Assembly: GCA_964639525.1 (NCBI GenBank)
Contig: CAZXDS010000013.1
Coordinates: forward strand, 1-34,259
Direction of reading: 5' to 3'
Origin: CAZXDS01 sp964639525
Lineage (GTDB): Bacteria > Bacteroidota > Ignavibacteria > Ignavibacteriales > Melioribacteraceae
Length of the DNA: 34,259 nucleotides
Shown: one piece after another, positions 24,125 through 32,224 of the stretch
Numbering within the stretch: the first letter of the stretch is position 1
How the letters are laid out: every line of letters begins with the position of its first letter
The notes under the pieces: model-generated
Told to the model about the DNA's origin: nothing
The model's input: the letters and a program-made list of their open reading frames with translations, nothing else
The model's database searches: none
Made by a program: the position numbers and the translations under genes

Positions 24125-24328
24125 ATGTTTTCAAATAATTTAAGTTCAATAAAAGATGTTTCCATTTATCCGATTATTGCTCTATTACTTTTTTTTATTC
24201 TCTTTATAATAATTATTGTGAAACTATTTGTAATGGATAAAAAAGTAATAAAAGAAATGGAAAACATTCCTTTAAATGATGATACTGGAAAATCAAAAAC
24301 AAATTCAGAGAATAAAAATGAAGAATAA
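24125..24328 (+). CDS. ccoQ: cbb3 oxidase small subunit CcoQ
   Basis: A 67-residue protein with one transmembrane helix (about 13-36) and a charged, Asn/Glu/Lys-rich tail. Size and position between ccoNO and ccoP identify it as CcoQ, the small subunit that stabilises the oxidase. The sequence itself is poorly conserved. It begins 6 bp after ccoNO and its last 11 bases overlap the start of ccoP. Confidence 0.85.
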   Translation: MFSNNLSSIKDVSIYPIIALLLFFILFIIIIVKLFVMDKKVIKEMENIPLNDDTGKSKTNSENKNEE

Positions 24329-25172
24329 TAAAATTTTGAAATGGTTACTGTCCGGTCTTTTTCTGCTAAGTTTTTCATCTCAGATATTTGCAGAAAATGG
24401 TTCAGACTCAGGTTCCCTTGAATCGGTAATTAAAATAATGATTGCTCTCACAGCGTTCTTAATCGCTTTTGTATTATGGCTGGTATTAGTTTACGCAGAA
24501 AAAAACGATACTAAAGGTTCCGGATTTCTTGAACCTGTTAAACATTTTATTCATATGCTCACAAAGTCAACTCCTATTACGGAAGAAAGTAAGATTTTGA
24601 TTGATCATGAGTATGACGGCATTCGTGAATTAGACAATAAATTACCACCGTGGTTTATCGCTCTTTTTTACGGGACAATAATTTTTGCTGTAATTTATAT
24701 GGTTAACTATCATATAATTGGTGATGGAAAAGTAATGGAAGATGAATATGCTGCTGAAGTAAAGCAAGCAAAAATTGAACAACAGTTACTTTCTAAAAGC
24801 GGTGCAATGATTGATGAAGAAACGGTAACACAATTAAAAGATGCTACTTCATTGGCAAACGGCAAAGCAATATTTGTAAAAGATTGTGTTGCGTGCCACG
24901 GGCAAAATGCTGAAGGAATTGTTGGTCCGAATTTAACGGACGATTACTGGATTCATGGCGGCGGTATTAAAAACGTATTTCATACTATTAAGTATGGAGT
25001 ACCGGCAAAAGGAATGATAAGTTGGGAAGCACAGCTAAGTCCCACAAAAATGCAGGAAGTAGGCAGTTACATTTTATCATTGCGAGGTACCAAACCGGCA
25101 AATCCGAAAGCAGTTGAAGGAACTCTTTGGAAGCCCGACGAAGCATCTCAGCAAAACAGTAATTCAAAGTAA
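24318..25172 (+). CDS. ccoP: cbb3 oxidase subunit CcoP, single heme c
   Basis: A 284-residue diheme-family subunit that here carries only one heme-binding site: Cys190-Val-Ala-Cys193-His194, with the likely axial Met233 (KGMISW). Proteobacterial CcoP normally has two CXXCH motifs. The N-terminus has a first hydrophobic segment (about 8-25), which may be a signal peptide, then helices at about 36-60 and 111-132. The periplasmic cytochrome domain fills 175-260. The start MKNNKI at 24318 is preferred over the upstream in-frame ATG at 24276, because the latter would add 14 residues inside ccoQ before a normal signal/anchor. A strong terminator follows 19 bp after the stop. Confidence 0.93.
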   Translation: MKNNKILKWLLSGLFLLSFSSQIFAENGSDSGSLESVIKIMIALTAFLIAFVLWLVLVYAEKNDTKGSGFLEPVKHFIHMLTKSTPITEESKILIDHEYDGIRELDNKLPPWFIALFYGTIIFAVIYMVNYHIIGDGKVMEDEYAAEVKQAKIEQQLLSKSGAMIDEETVTQLKDATSLANGKAIFVKDCVACHGQNAEGIVGPNLTDDYWIHGGGIKNVFHTIKYGVPAKGMISWEAQLSPTKMQEVGSYILSLRGTKPANPKAVEGTLWKPDEASQQNSNSK

Positions 25173-25191
25173 ATGCTTTATTTCTATTAAT

Positions 25192-25222
25192 GAGTGTCTT
25201 TAATAAAAGGCACTCTTTTTTT
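25192..25222 (+). terminator. Rho-independent terminator after ccoP
   Basis: Stem GAGTGTCTTT / AAAGGCACTC (10 pairs, one G-U) with loop AATA, followed by seven T. It separates the structural genes of the oxidase from ccoG-fixH-safE, so the latter probably have their own promoter in 25223-25276 or rely on partial read-through. Confidence 0.85.
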
Positions 25223-25276
25223 GTGTAATAATAATTAAGTTTATACTCTAAAATAATTTTAATCGGAAAAATTTGA

Positions 25277-26713
25277 ATGAGCACGGAAAAAGAATACAAG
25301 GATGAAGCGTACAGGGATAGGATGTCCAACATTGCTGAAGATGGGAAAAGAATTTGGATATACCCTAAAAAGCCCAACGGGAAATTTTATAAGGCTCGCT
25401 CAATAGTAAGTTATTTTTTGATTGCTTTTTTATTTATAACTCCTTTTATAAAAGTAGGCGGACATCAATTTATTCTGTTAAATATTCTTGAACGTAAATT
25501 TATTCTTTTCGGTATTCCCTTTGGTCCGCATGATTTCCACTTGTTTGTAATTGCAATGATTGCAATTATAATTTCTATATTTTTATTTACAGTTGTTTAT
25601 GGAAGAATATTTTGCGGATGGATTTGTCCGCAAACTGTTTTTATGGAAATGGTTTTTCGCAAAATTGAATATTTAATTGAAGGCAATTACAAAAAACAAC
25701 AAAAATTGGATAAAGCCCCATGGACTTCTGAAAAAATATTTAAAAAATCATTAAAACATTTAATTTTTTATGGACTTTCATTTCTGATTGCCAATATATT
25801 CCTTGCTTACATTGTAGGTTCTGATAAATTAATGCAAATTGTTACAGATCCGCCTTCGGAACATTTTGCAGGATTAACAGCAATCTTAGTTTTTTCCGGC
25901 ATTTTTTATTTTGTATTTGCCCGTTTTCGCGAGCAGGCTTGTACGATGGTTTGTCCTTATGGCAGGCTTCAAGGAGTAATGCTTGATCCAAATTCTGTTG
26001 TTATTGCATACGATTATTTGCGCGGTGAACCGAGAGGAATTGCAAAAAAGACTTCAACAGAAGATTCTCATGGTGATTGCGTTGATTGTAATCAGTGTGT
26101 TGAAGTTTGTCCTACCGGAATTGATATTCGTAATGGAACACAGTTAGAGTGTGTTAATTGCACTAATTGTATCGATGCTTGTGATGAAGTAATGACAAAA
26201 GTAAAAAAACCGAAAGGGCTTATCAGATATGCTTCGCTAAATGATATTCAAAGAAAAGGGCATAAATATTTTTCTCCGCGAGCGATTGGATATACTGTTG
26301 TTTTATTTGTTTTATATGGTTTACTTGCGTTTCTGTTGTTAAACAGAAGTGATTTTGAACTTTCTATTTTAAGAACTCCCGGAATGTTATATCAGCAGCA
26401 GGCAAATAGCACAATTAGTAATTTGTATGATTTCACACTTACAAATAAAACTTTTAAATCAATTCCGGCGAAAATAAATTTGAAGGGAATTGATGGTGAA
26501 ATTAAAATTATTGGTAGCGACTTGAAGTTAAAACCGCAGCAGACAATTGTTGCAAAAATTATGGTTATTGTACCGGAAAAGGAAATTAAACAATTAAATA
26601 CACCAATTGAAATAGAAGTAACTGCAAATGGAAAACCAATTGATGTAATGAAAACATCCTTCCTTGGAAAAATAAAAAAAGGTATAAGAAGAAAGCATAG
26701 GCATAAACGATGA
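25277..26713 (+). CDS. ccoG: cbb3 assembly ferredoxin-like protein CcoG/FixG
   Basis: A 478-residue membrane protein with polyferredoxin character, implicated in Cu(II) reduction and delivery for cbb3 oxidase. Helices at about 43-60 and 88-108 are followed by FCGWICPQ (112-119, redox Cys pair). A further membrane region contains TMVCPYG (223-229). Two 4Fe-4S clusters are bound by Cys268/271/274/278 and Cys292/295/298/302. The C-terminal part (about 330-478), after one more helix, is an immunoglobulin-like domain (PF11614-type), ending in a basic tail. Its stop overlaps the fixH start (ATGA). Confidence 0.95.
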   Translation: MSTEKEYKDEAYRDRMSNIAEDGKRIWIYPKKPNGKFYKARSIVSYFLIAFLFITPFIKVGGHQFILLNILERKFILFGIPFGPHDFHLFVIAMIAIIISIFLFTVVYGRIFCGWICPQTVFMEMVFRKIEYLIEGNYKKQQKLDKAPWTSEKIFKKSLKHLIFYGLSFLIANIFLAYIVGSDKLMQIVTDPPSEHFAGLTAILVFSGIFYFVFARFREQACTMVCPYGRLQGVMLDPNSVVIAYDYLRGEPRGIAKKTSTEDSHGDCVDCNQCVEVCPTGIDIRNGTQLECVNCTNCIDACDEVMTKVKKPKGLIRYASLNDIQRKGHKYFSPRAIGYTVVLFVLYGLLAFLLLNRSDFELSILRTPGMLYQQQANSTISNLYDFTLTNKTFKSIPAKINLKGIDGEIKIIGSDLKLKPQQTIVAKIMVIVPEKEIKQLNTPIEIEVTANGKPIDVMKTSFLGKIKKGIRRKHRHKR

Positions 26714-27153
26714 AAATATCATGGGGAGTAAGCTTAACAATTTTTATTGTTTTTTTTCTACTATCGACTCTTGGTGTAGTTTATTACACAACTACAGTTG
26801 ATGTTCAGCTTGTAACAGATAATTACTATGAACAGGAATTAGTTTTTCAAAAGCGAATAGACAGAATGAAAAGAACCGAAAAATTGGCTGAAAAATTAAA
26901 AATACTATCTTCAAATCAAGTAATTGAATTTAATTTTCCCAAAATATTTGATTATCGTAATATTTCAGGAGAAATTTATCTTTACAATCCTGCTGACGAA
27001 AAAATGGACGAGAAATATAAAATTCATTTGGTTAATGGATATCAATTGTTGCTGCCGACCGATAACATGAAAAAAGGATATTGGAAAGCCGAAGTAAACT
27101 GGAACGTTGGAGATACGTTGTTTTATACGGAAAAGCGACTGATGGTAAGGTAA
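26710..27153 (+). CDS. fixH: FixH/CcoH family protein
   Basis: A 147-residue protein with one N-terminal transmembrane helix (about 5-27) and an extracytoplasmic beta-rich domain. Features such as DNYYEQEL (37-44) and LLPTDNMKKGYWKAEVNW near the end match FixH (PF05751), an accessory factor of cbb3 oxidase assembly that associates with CcoI and the oxidase. The start overlaps the ccoG stop by four bases, and the safE gene begins immediately after its stop. Confidence 0.88.
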   Translation: MKISWGVSLTIFIVFFLLSTLGVVYYTTTVDVQLVTDNYYEQELVFQKRIDRMKRTEKLAEKLKILSSNQVIEFNFPKIFDYRNISGEIYLYNPADEKMDEKYKIHLVNGYQLLLPTDNMKKGYWKAEVNWNVGDTLFYTEKRLMVR

Positions 27154-27154
27154 T

Positions 27155-27868
27155 ATGGAAATTTGGACAGGATTTATAATCGGATTTTTCGGTAGTTTTC
27201 ATTGTGTAGGAATGTGCGGTCCCATTGCATTGGCTTTACCTGTTGGAAAATCTTCTAATTTTGAGCTAATTCTTAGTCGTATTTTTTATAATTTCGGACG
27301 CATAGTAACATATTCTGTTTTGGGCGCAATATTCGGACTATTTGGAAAAGGAATCCAAATTGCAGGAATTCAAAGTTATGCTTCCATTGCAGTTGGTTTG
27401 TTTATTCTAATATATTATTTAATGCCGGCTAAATATAAATACAAATTTTCATTAACCTCACCTTATAAATTATTTAGCGGAATTGTAAAAAAAGGATTTG
27501 CAAAACTTACAAAAACCGGCTCTCCGCAGGCTTTATTTTTATTTGGAATTATAAACGGACTTCTTCCCTGCGGATTTGTTTACGTTGCACTTGCAGGTGC
27601 AATTACAACAGGAAGTTTCATTTCAGGAGCTTTGTTCATGGCTTTGTTTGGTCTTGGAACAACCCCGATTATGCTTGCAACATCTCTTGTAGGCAAATTC
27701 TTAAATATCAATTTGAAACAAAGAATGAACAAACTAATTCCTGTTTTTGCAATAGTACTTGCAATTGTTTTCATCCTACGCGGTTTAAATCTTGGTATTC
27801 CGTATCTGAGTCCGCCGAATAAAATGCTAAAACCTCATTCAACAATGATGATGCATTCGCAGAAATAA
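27155..27868 (+). CDS. SafE/TauE-like membrane protein linked to cbb3 assembly
   Basis: A 237-residue inner-membrane protein of the sulfite exporter TauE/SafE (UreH-like) group, with about six helices in two repeats. HCVGMCGP (16-23) in the first helix and LLPCGFVY in the fourth are conserved Cys motifs of the subgroup found next to ccoG/fixH and thought to handle copper or another transition metal. The C-terminus ends with a His/Met-rich tail (PHSTMMMHSQK), consistent with metal binding. It follows fixH by one base. The metal role is inference from motifs and neighbourhood; sulfite export is not implied. Confidence 0.82.
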   Translation: MEIWTGFIIGFFGSFHCVGMCGPIALALPVGKSSNFELILSRIFYNFGRIVTYSVLGAIFGLFGKGIQIAGIQSYASIAVGLFILIYYLMPAKYKYKFSLTSPYKLFSGIVKKGFAKLTKTGSPQALFLFGIINGLLPCGFVYVALAGAITTGSFISGALFMALFGLGTTPIMLATSLVGKFLNINLKQRMNKLIPVFAIVLAIVFILRGLNLGIPYLSPPNKMLKPHSTMMMHSQK

Positions 27869-28051
27869 AAGAGAGTAACTTTTAACTTTTGGTTACTTCG
27901 GTTATCGCGTAACGTCCTTTATCTCTTGATAAATTAGAAGAAAAACGGGGTGAAAAATATCCTTATCCTAACAACTCATGGCGAAATAATTGGAATAACC
28001 TTGCTGTATTTTTCAAGTATCCTGAGCAAATTAGAAAAGTGCTTTACACTA

Positions 28052-28069
28052 TCCGACAGCTGCCGGACT
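28052..28069. repeat. GC-rich palindrome-like block in IS256 remnant 2
   Basis: TCCGACAGCTGCCGGACT lies between TACACTA and GTGGAAAAC. TCCGAC-AGCT-GCCGGA is palindromic except for one pair. Same position and length as the block in remnant 1 (10833-10850), matching it at about 13 of 18 bases. Confidence 0.6.
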
Positions 28070-28123
28070 GTGGAAAACTTGCACCGCAATTTAGAAAGAT
28101 CATAAAAAACAGAGCCCTTTCCC

Positions 28124-28140
28124 TCCCTGATTTATCGGGA
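28124..28140. repeat. Palindromic insertion in IS256 remnant 2
   Basis: TCCCTGATTTATCGGGA: arms TCCC(T)GAT / ATCGGGA with one bulged T. The sequence on both sides (CCCTTTCC, then AACGATG) is continuous in remnant 1, where only a single T separates the equivalent bases, so this is an insertion of about 16 bases. Confidence 0.6.
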
Positions 28141-28307
28141 ACGATGCTTTAACAAAAATGATTTATCTTGCTTATCGGGATATTGCTAAAAAATAGCCTG
28201 TCCGGCCAGACAGAGACTATGCCTATTAGAGATTGGGTGTTCATTTTTTCTCAATTTTCAATTATATTTGAACAATGGCTAAAGCCGTTTCTCAAATAAG
28301 CATTCTG

Positions 28308-28335
28308 CCATTTATACAAAATATTTTACAGTCTC
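28308..28335. mobile_element. Right terminal inverted repeat of IS256-family remnant 2
   Basis: Read on the minus strand: GAGACTGTAAAAT, then TTTTGTATAAATGG. It matches the end of remnant 1 (11071-11099) closely. It overlaps the 3' end of the sensor kinase gene and contributes its last two codons and stop. Between the transposase stop and this repeat lies a hairpin with AATGGCT / AGCCGTT arms (28273-28288), but no gene. Confidence 0.7.
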
Positions 28336-30512
28336 TTAAAAGATGATGGCAATGTAAAAATAAATTTACTGCCTTTACCTACTTCGCTTTCGACTGAAAG
28401 TTTACCTCCGTTTTTCTCTACAAATTCTTTACAAATTAACAATCCGAGTCCGGTTCCTGTTTCATTGGCAGTACCTAAATTACTGCGGTTTTCTGCAAGA
28501 TTGAATAAATTTTTCCTAATCTCATTTGAAATACCGATGCCGTTATCTTTAACTATAATAGCGTTATATAAATTATCTATTTTTTGAGCAAATAGTTTAA
28601 CTTCACCATTTTCATTTGTAAACTTAATTGCATTTGTTAACAAATTACGAATTACAGTCTCTATCATAAAGCTATCAGCATAAGCATAAAAATCAGCGGA
28701 ACAATTTTTATGCAACCTAATTTTTTTACTTTTTGCCTGTGGTAAAACTTCGTTTATAACAGATGTGCACAGTGTGTTTAAGTCTAATCTCCTCTTATCA
28801 ATACCAATTGCCCCCATTTGAGAACGGGACCACTGCAATAGATTTTCTAAAAGTGAATACGAATTATGAATGGAATTCCCCATAGCCGTAATGTATTTAA
28901 GTTTTTCATCTTCTGTTAAATCATCGTATTCTTTTATTATTAAATCATAAAATCCTAAAATTGAATTGAATGGATTTTTTAAATCATGTGCAATTATTGA
29001 GAAAAACTTATCCTTTGTTTCATTCAATTGTTTTAATGATTTTTCAGAATCTAAAAGCATCTTATTTGCGACATTTAATTCATCATTTTTTGTTTGTATT
29101 AAATCATAAGTTCTCTTTTTTAGGTGCGCTCGGCTATAAATCATTATTACAAAAATTAGTAAGAACAAAGACAAAAAGATTAAACTAATTCTATAAGATT
29201 TTTCTTTTTGAATTTCTAACTCATGAATTTTCGTTTTGTGTTTTAGTTTCTCAATTACCCTTTGAAACTCATCTACTCTATATTTAGAATCCATTTCGGC
29301 AATTTTCTTGCTGTTATTATTATTAAAAAGAGAGTCTTTCAAATTTGAATATTTGTGAAAATACTCGTATGCCCTTTTAAATGAAGTTTGTTTTGCATAA
29401 TACTCTGATAAAAGTTTATAGTACTCTTTAATAAGATCTTTTGCCCCAAGTTTATTTGCAATAATTTTCCCTTGCTTTATTGAAAGAAAGGCTGATTTAA
29501 AATTATTACTTTCCAGTTGAACAACAGCAATTGGAATAAGCAAAGAGGCAATCCCATATTGGTCGTTTGTTTCTTTTCTTAATGATAACGATTTTTGATA
29601 ATACACTAATGCTTTTTGCGAGTTATTCATTTCTTTGTAAATATTTCCAATATCCTGAAATGAAAAACCCATTCCGATTTTATCATTCAATGATTGCTTT
29701 ACATTTTTTGCATCAATTAAATACTTTAATGCTTTTTCGTATTTTCCCAAGCCGGCAAAACTCAAACCTAAACTATTTAGTGCGCGACCTCTTATATATT
29801 TATTGGCTAATGAATCGGAGATGGTTAAAGCCCGTTCTGAATATTCAATAGTTTTTTTATAGTCTTTAAGTTCGTTATACAATTTTCCTATATTGTTTAG
29901 AGTAACACCAATTTCATATTTATTTCCCATTTCGTTTTCAATCTTTAAAGAAGCAATTAGATTCTTTAAGGACTGTGGATAATCTCCTTTTTTCCAATAA
30001 ACAAGTCCAATATAATTCAGTGATTTCGCAACAGTTTCAAAATGTTTTTCAGTTTTGCTAAGCGTCAGAGCCTGCAAATAATTTTGTAGAGCAATATTAA
30101 ATTTTCCACGTCTCCAATATATTAGTCCTTTCTGAATATAACTTTTAGCAACTCCAACAGAATCGCCAATAGTTCTGTATATTTTAAATGCCCGTGATAA
30201 ATATTTTGAGGACTCAGACATTTTATATCTTAAAAATTCGTAAAAACTTAAAGACAATAATGCTTTTGCTTGAAAAGAACTACTATTCAATTTGCTTGCT
30301 AAGTCCAACGCTTTTTTGCTATATTCAAAACTTAAATCCAATGAGGAATCCTTGGCTAAAGTAGCTAATTGAATATATATATTGAGCTTTTTTTCTCCGG
30401 TTGTTGAGAGACTTTCTTTTTTAAGACTGTCAATTTTGCTTTTATTTTGAGAAAAAATATTGGATTGAAATATTAAAAATAACAGTAGAATTGTTTTTAT
30501 TATTAATTTCAT
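28326..30512 (-). CDS. TPR-repeat sensor histidine kinase
   Basis: A 728-residue kinase with a signal peptide (1-22) and an array of roughly eight tetratricopeptide repeats (about 40-395) predicted to be outside the cytoplasm. A coiled segment (about 400-440) and one transmembrane helix (442-460) lead to a short coiled linker and a cytoplasmic kinase core. The HisKA motif IAHDLKNPF has phospho-acceptor His509. The ATPase domain has the N-box around Asn627 (RNLLTNAIKF), DNGIG (656-660) and GTGLGL (686-691). Such TPR kinases are frequent in Bacteroidota-related bacteria. No response regulator is adjacent. The last two codons and stop come from the end of an IS256-type remnant, so the native C-terminus may have been slightly different; all catalytic motifs are intact. 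Confidence 0.93.
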   Translation of the reverse strand: MKLIIKTILLLFLIFQSNIFSQNKSKIDSLKKESLSTTGEKKLNIYIQLATLAKDSSLDLSFEYSKKALDLASKLNSSSFQAKALLSLSFYEFLRYKMSESSKYLSRAFKIYRTIGDSVGVAKSYIQKGLIYWRRGKFNIALQNYLQALTLSKTEKHFETVAKSLNYIGLVYWKKGDYPQSLKNLIASLKIENEMGNKYEIGVTLNNIGKLYNELKDYKKTIEYSERALTISDSLANKYIRGRALNSLGLSFAGLGKYEKALKYLIDAKNVKQSLNDKIGMGFSFQDIGNIYKEMNNSQKALVYYQKSLSLRKETNDQYGIASLLIPIAVVQLESNNFKSAFLSIKQGKIIANKLGAKDLIKEYYKLLSEYYAKQTSFKRAYEYFHKYSNLKDSLFNNNNSKKIAEMDSKYRVDEFQRVIEKLKHKTKIHELEIQKEKSYRISLIFLSLFLLIFVIMIYSRAHLKKRTYDLIQTKNDELNVANKMLLDSEKSLKQLNETKDKFFSIIAHDLKNPFNSILGFYDLIIKEYDDLTEDEKLKYITAMGNSIHNSYSLLENLLQWSRSQMGAIGIDKRRLDLNTLCTSVINEVLPQAKSKKIRLHKNCSADFYAYADSFMIETVIRNLLTNAIKFTNENGEVKLFAQKIDNLYNAIIVKDNGIGISNEIRKNLFNLAENRSNLGTANETGTGLGLLICKEFVEKNGGKLSVESEVGKGSKFIFTLPSSFKRL

Positions 30513-30600
30513 TTAACCATTTATTTAAGTTAGATATGGAACTAAAGTTTTTAATTAAAAATAACGGGTGCAAAATAGTTAAAAAAAATAAAAAGGATTT

Positions 30601-32211
30601 TTAATTTTGGTCTTCAAATGATTTATTGTAATAGTTTCGGTATTGTTGAATAGCTTTTAATATTGTTTCTGCAATTTTTTGTTGACCTTTTTTACCGGCA
30701 AGATATTTTTCATCGGCTGGGTTTGTGATAAATCCGGTTTCAATTAAAACACTCGGCATCGAAGCCCCAACAAGAACAAAAAAACCTGCCTGCTTAATTC
30801 CCCTTGCAGGAATATTTACACTCTGCTCCCAATCATGTAACAGCAATTCTGAAAATTTTTCTGAATATCTCATATATTGCGAGTGTGCCATACTTACGAG
30901 AATAAAATTTTCGTCTGTTAATTCACGGTACTGTTTTGGATTATTTTCATATTTTATAACACTGTTTTCTACTTCAGCTATTTCTATTGCCCGTTTCGTT
31001 TTACCGGGACGAAGTAGATATACATCAAAACCGCGAACATTTTTTCGGCTTCTTCCCATTGAATTTGCATGAATGGAAATAAATAATTTGCCTTCGTTTT
31101 CATTTGCAATTTTACCGCGTTTGTAAAGTTCAATAAACTTATCGGTTTTACGCGTATAAATAACTTTAACACCCTGCAATTTTTTATCGATAAGTTTTCC
31201 TAATTTCAGAGCTATTCCGAGGTTTATGTCTTTTTCCTTTTTACCGTTAACACCAATTGCACCGGGGTCTTTTCCCCCGTGCCCGGCATCGATAATAACA
31301 ACATCAAATTTCCATTTTTTTCTTAAAGATTCTGACTTTCCCTTATCAACGGCGACAGTTTGTTTGTCATAAATATTTGTATGTATTGCGATTAAAATAT
31401 CATTGTTGTCAACATCGTAAAAGGTTTCGTGATTTTCGTAACCTTTTTTTAAAGTAAATTCAAATTGAGGGTTGCCCGAAACATTTTTATATCTTATTTT
31501 ACGCACCAAACCGATAGGTTTTGCATTGCGGATTGAGTCAGGATCAACTGAAACACCGGCAAGAAATAGAGTGAGTTTCCCGTTGATTAGAGCACTGCGA
31601 GGCTGCTGTACGATTTTTTTTTGCGATTTTATTCTTATTAAAGTACCGTTGGATTTTTCTTCAATGTCAATTCCGTAAATATCATATCTTGAATTAATAT
31701 TCTCATTTTTATGATGAGCTTTTCGTTTTGTTTTATTTGCAGTTGTTCCGGCAATGCTTTTATTAAAATTTTCAGAAGTTACAATTATATTTTTAGTTCG
31801 GTTATCAAAAACAATTTTTTTGCCGTATGCCAATTCCAAATACTTAAGACTGTATTTTAAAGGAATAAAAACATCTCCCTTAACAAGCATTGTGGAAACG
31901 GGCATTTGGTAAATACTTTGTCTGTTTGTGATTTTTGATAAAACCGTAACGAATTGATTACGACCTGTGTACTTTATGTAGTAGTCGGAAAATTTTATTT
32001 CTACTTTTGAAGTTTTGCCGTTGTAAAAATACTTGCCTGTTAAAAGTTTTGCCATATCTTTTGCGGAGACATAAACATTGCCTTTTCTCGAAATAAAAGA
32101 AACTTCTTTATGCTGCCCGTTTGCCTGTGCAGTAATCTTCAGTAATCTTTGTGCATTAATAAATGCAGAAGATAATAACAGACAAAATATTAAAATATTT
32201 AATTTTTTCAC
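30601..32211 (-). CDS. N-acetylmuramoyl-L-alanine amidase (Amidase_3)
   Basis: A 536-residue cell-wall hydrolase cleaving the amide between MurNAc and the stem peptide. A signal peptide (1-20) is followed by a copper-amine-oxidase-N-like/stalk domain (about 22-148), a linker, an AMIN-like beta region (about 172-280), and the catalytic Amidase_3 domain (about 300-525). Zn2+ ligands are His311 (DAGHGG), Glu326 and His381 (SIHAN); the catalytic Glu491 is in LIETGF. The domain order resembles AmiC-type amidases, in which N-terminal domains target the enzyme to peptidoglycan or the division site. It starts 13 bp after the stop of the upstream isoprenylcysteine-methyltransferase-like gene on the same strand, so the two are likely co-transcribed. 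Confidence 0.93.
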   Translation of the reverse strand: MKKLNILIFCLLLSSAFINAQRLLKITAQANGQHKEVSFISRKGNVYVSAKDMAKLLTGKYFYNGKTSKVEIKFSDYYIKYTGRNQFVTVLSKITNRQSIYQMPVSTMLVKGDVFIPLKYSLKYLELAYGKKIVFDNRTKNIIVTSENFNKSIAGTTANKTKRKAHHKNENINSRYDIYGIDIEEKSNGTLIRIKSQKKIVQQPRSALINGKLTLFLAGVSVDPDSIRNAKPIGLVRKIRYKNVSGNPQFEFTLKKGYENHETFYDVDNNDILIAIHTNIYDKQTVAVDKGKSESLRKKWKFDVVIIDAGHGGKDPGAIGVNGKKEKDINLGIALKLGKLIDKKLQGVKVIYTRKTDKFIELYKRGKIANENEGKLFISIHANSMGRSRKNVRGFDVYLLRPGKTKRAIEIAEVENSVIKYENNPKQYRELTDENFILVSMAHSQYMRYSEKFSELLLHDWEQSVNIPARGIKQAGFFVLVGASMPSVLIETGFITNPADEKYLAGKKGQQKIAETILKAIQQYRNYYNKSFEDQN

Positions 32212-32224
32212 TTTGAATTAAATT

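Larger units (their letters stand above)
27918..28196 (+). pseudogene. IS256-family transposase remnant 2 (C-terminal part)
   Basis: A second decayed C-terminal piece of an IS256-type transposase, homologous to 10686-10967. Legible parts are LDKLEEKRGEKYPYP, then NSWRNNWNNLAVFFKYPEQI, then RKVLYT. After the lesion VENLH is seen, with a further one-base loss before QFRK, and KMIYLAYRDIAKK ends at TAG. It carries the same-site 18-base GC-rich block (28052-28069) as remnant 1 and an additional palindromic insertion (28124-28140). It lies 49 bp after the SafE-like gene. Upstream parts of the transposase are absent. Confidence 0.82.

Noticed and set aside
24276..24317. Upstream ATG as the start of ccoP
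   Set aside because: It would add 14 hydrophilic residues lying wholly inside ccoQ. The ATG at 24318 gives a normal N-terminal hydrophobic segment and a short 11-base overlap.
27869..27917. Terminator after the SafE-like gene
   Set aside because: AGTAAC..GTTACT arms are present, but the stem is short, the loop is long and there is no T-run, so it is not supported as an intrinsic terminator.
10586..28335. Composite transposon spanning the two IS256 remnants
   Set aside because: Both remnants are partial, similarly oriented and diverged, and the DNA between them is largely housekeeping and respiratory genes without sign of transfer. They look like independent debris.
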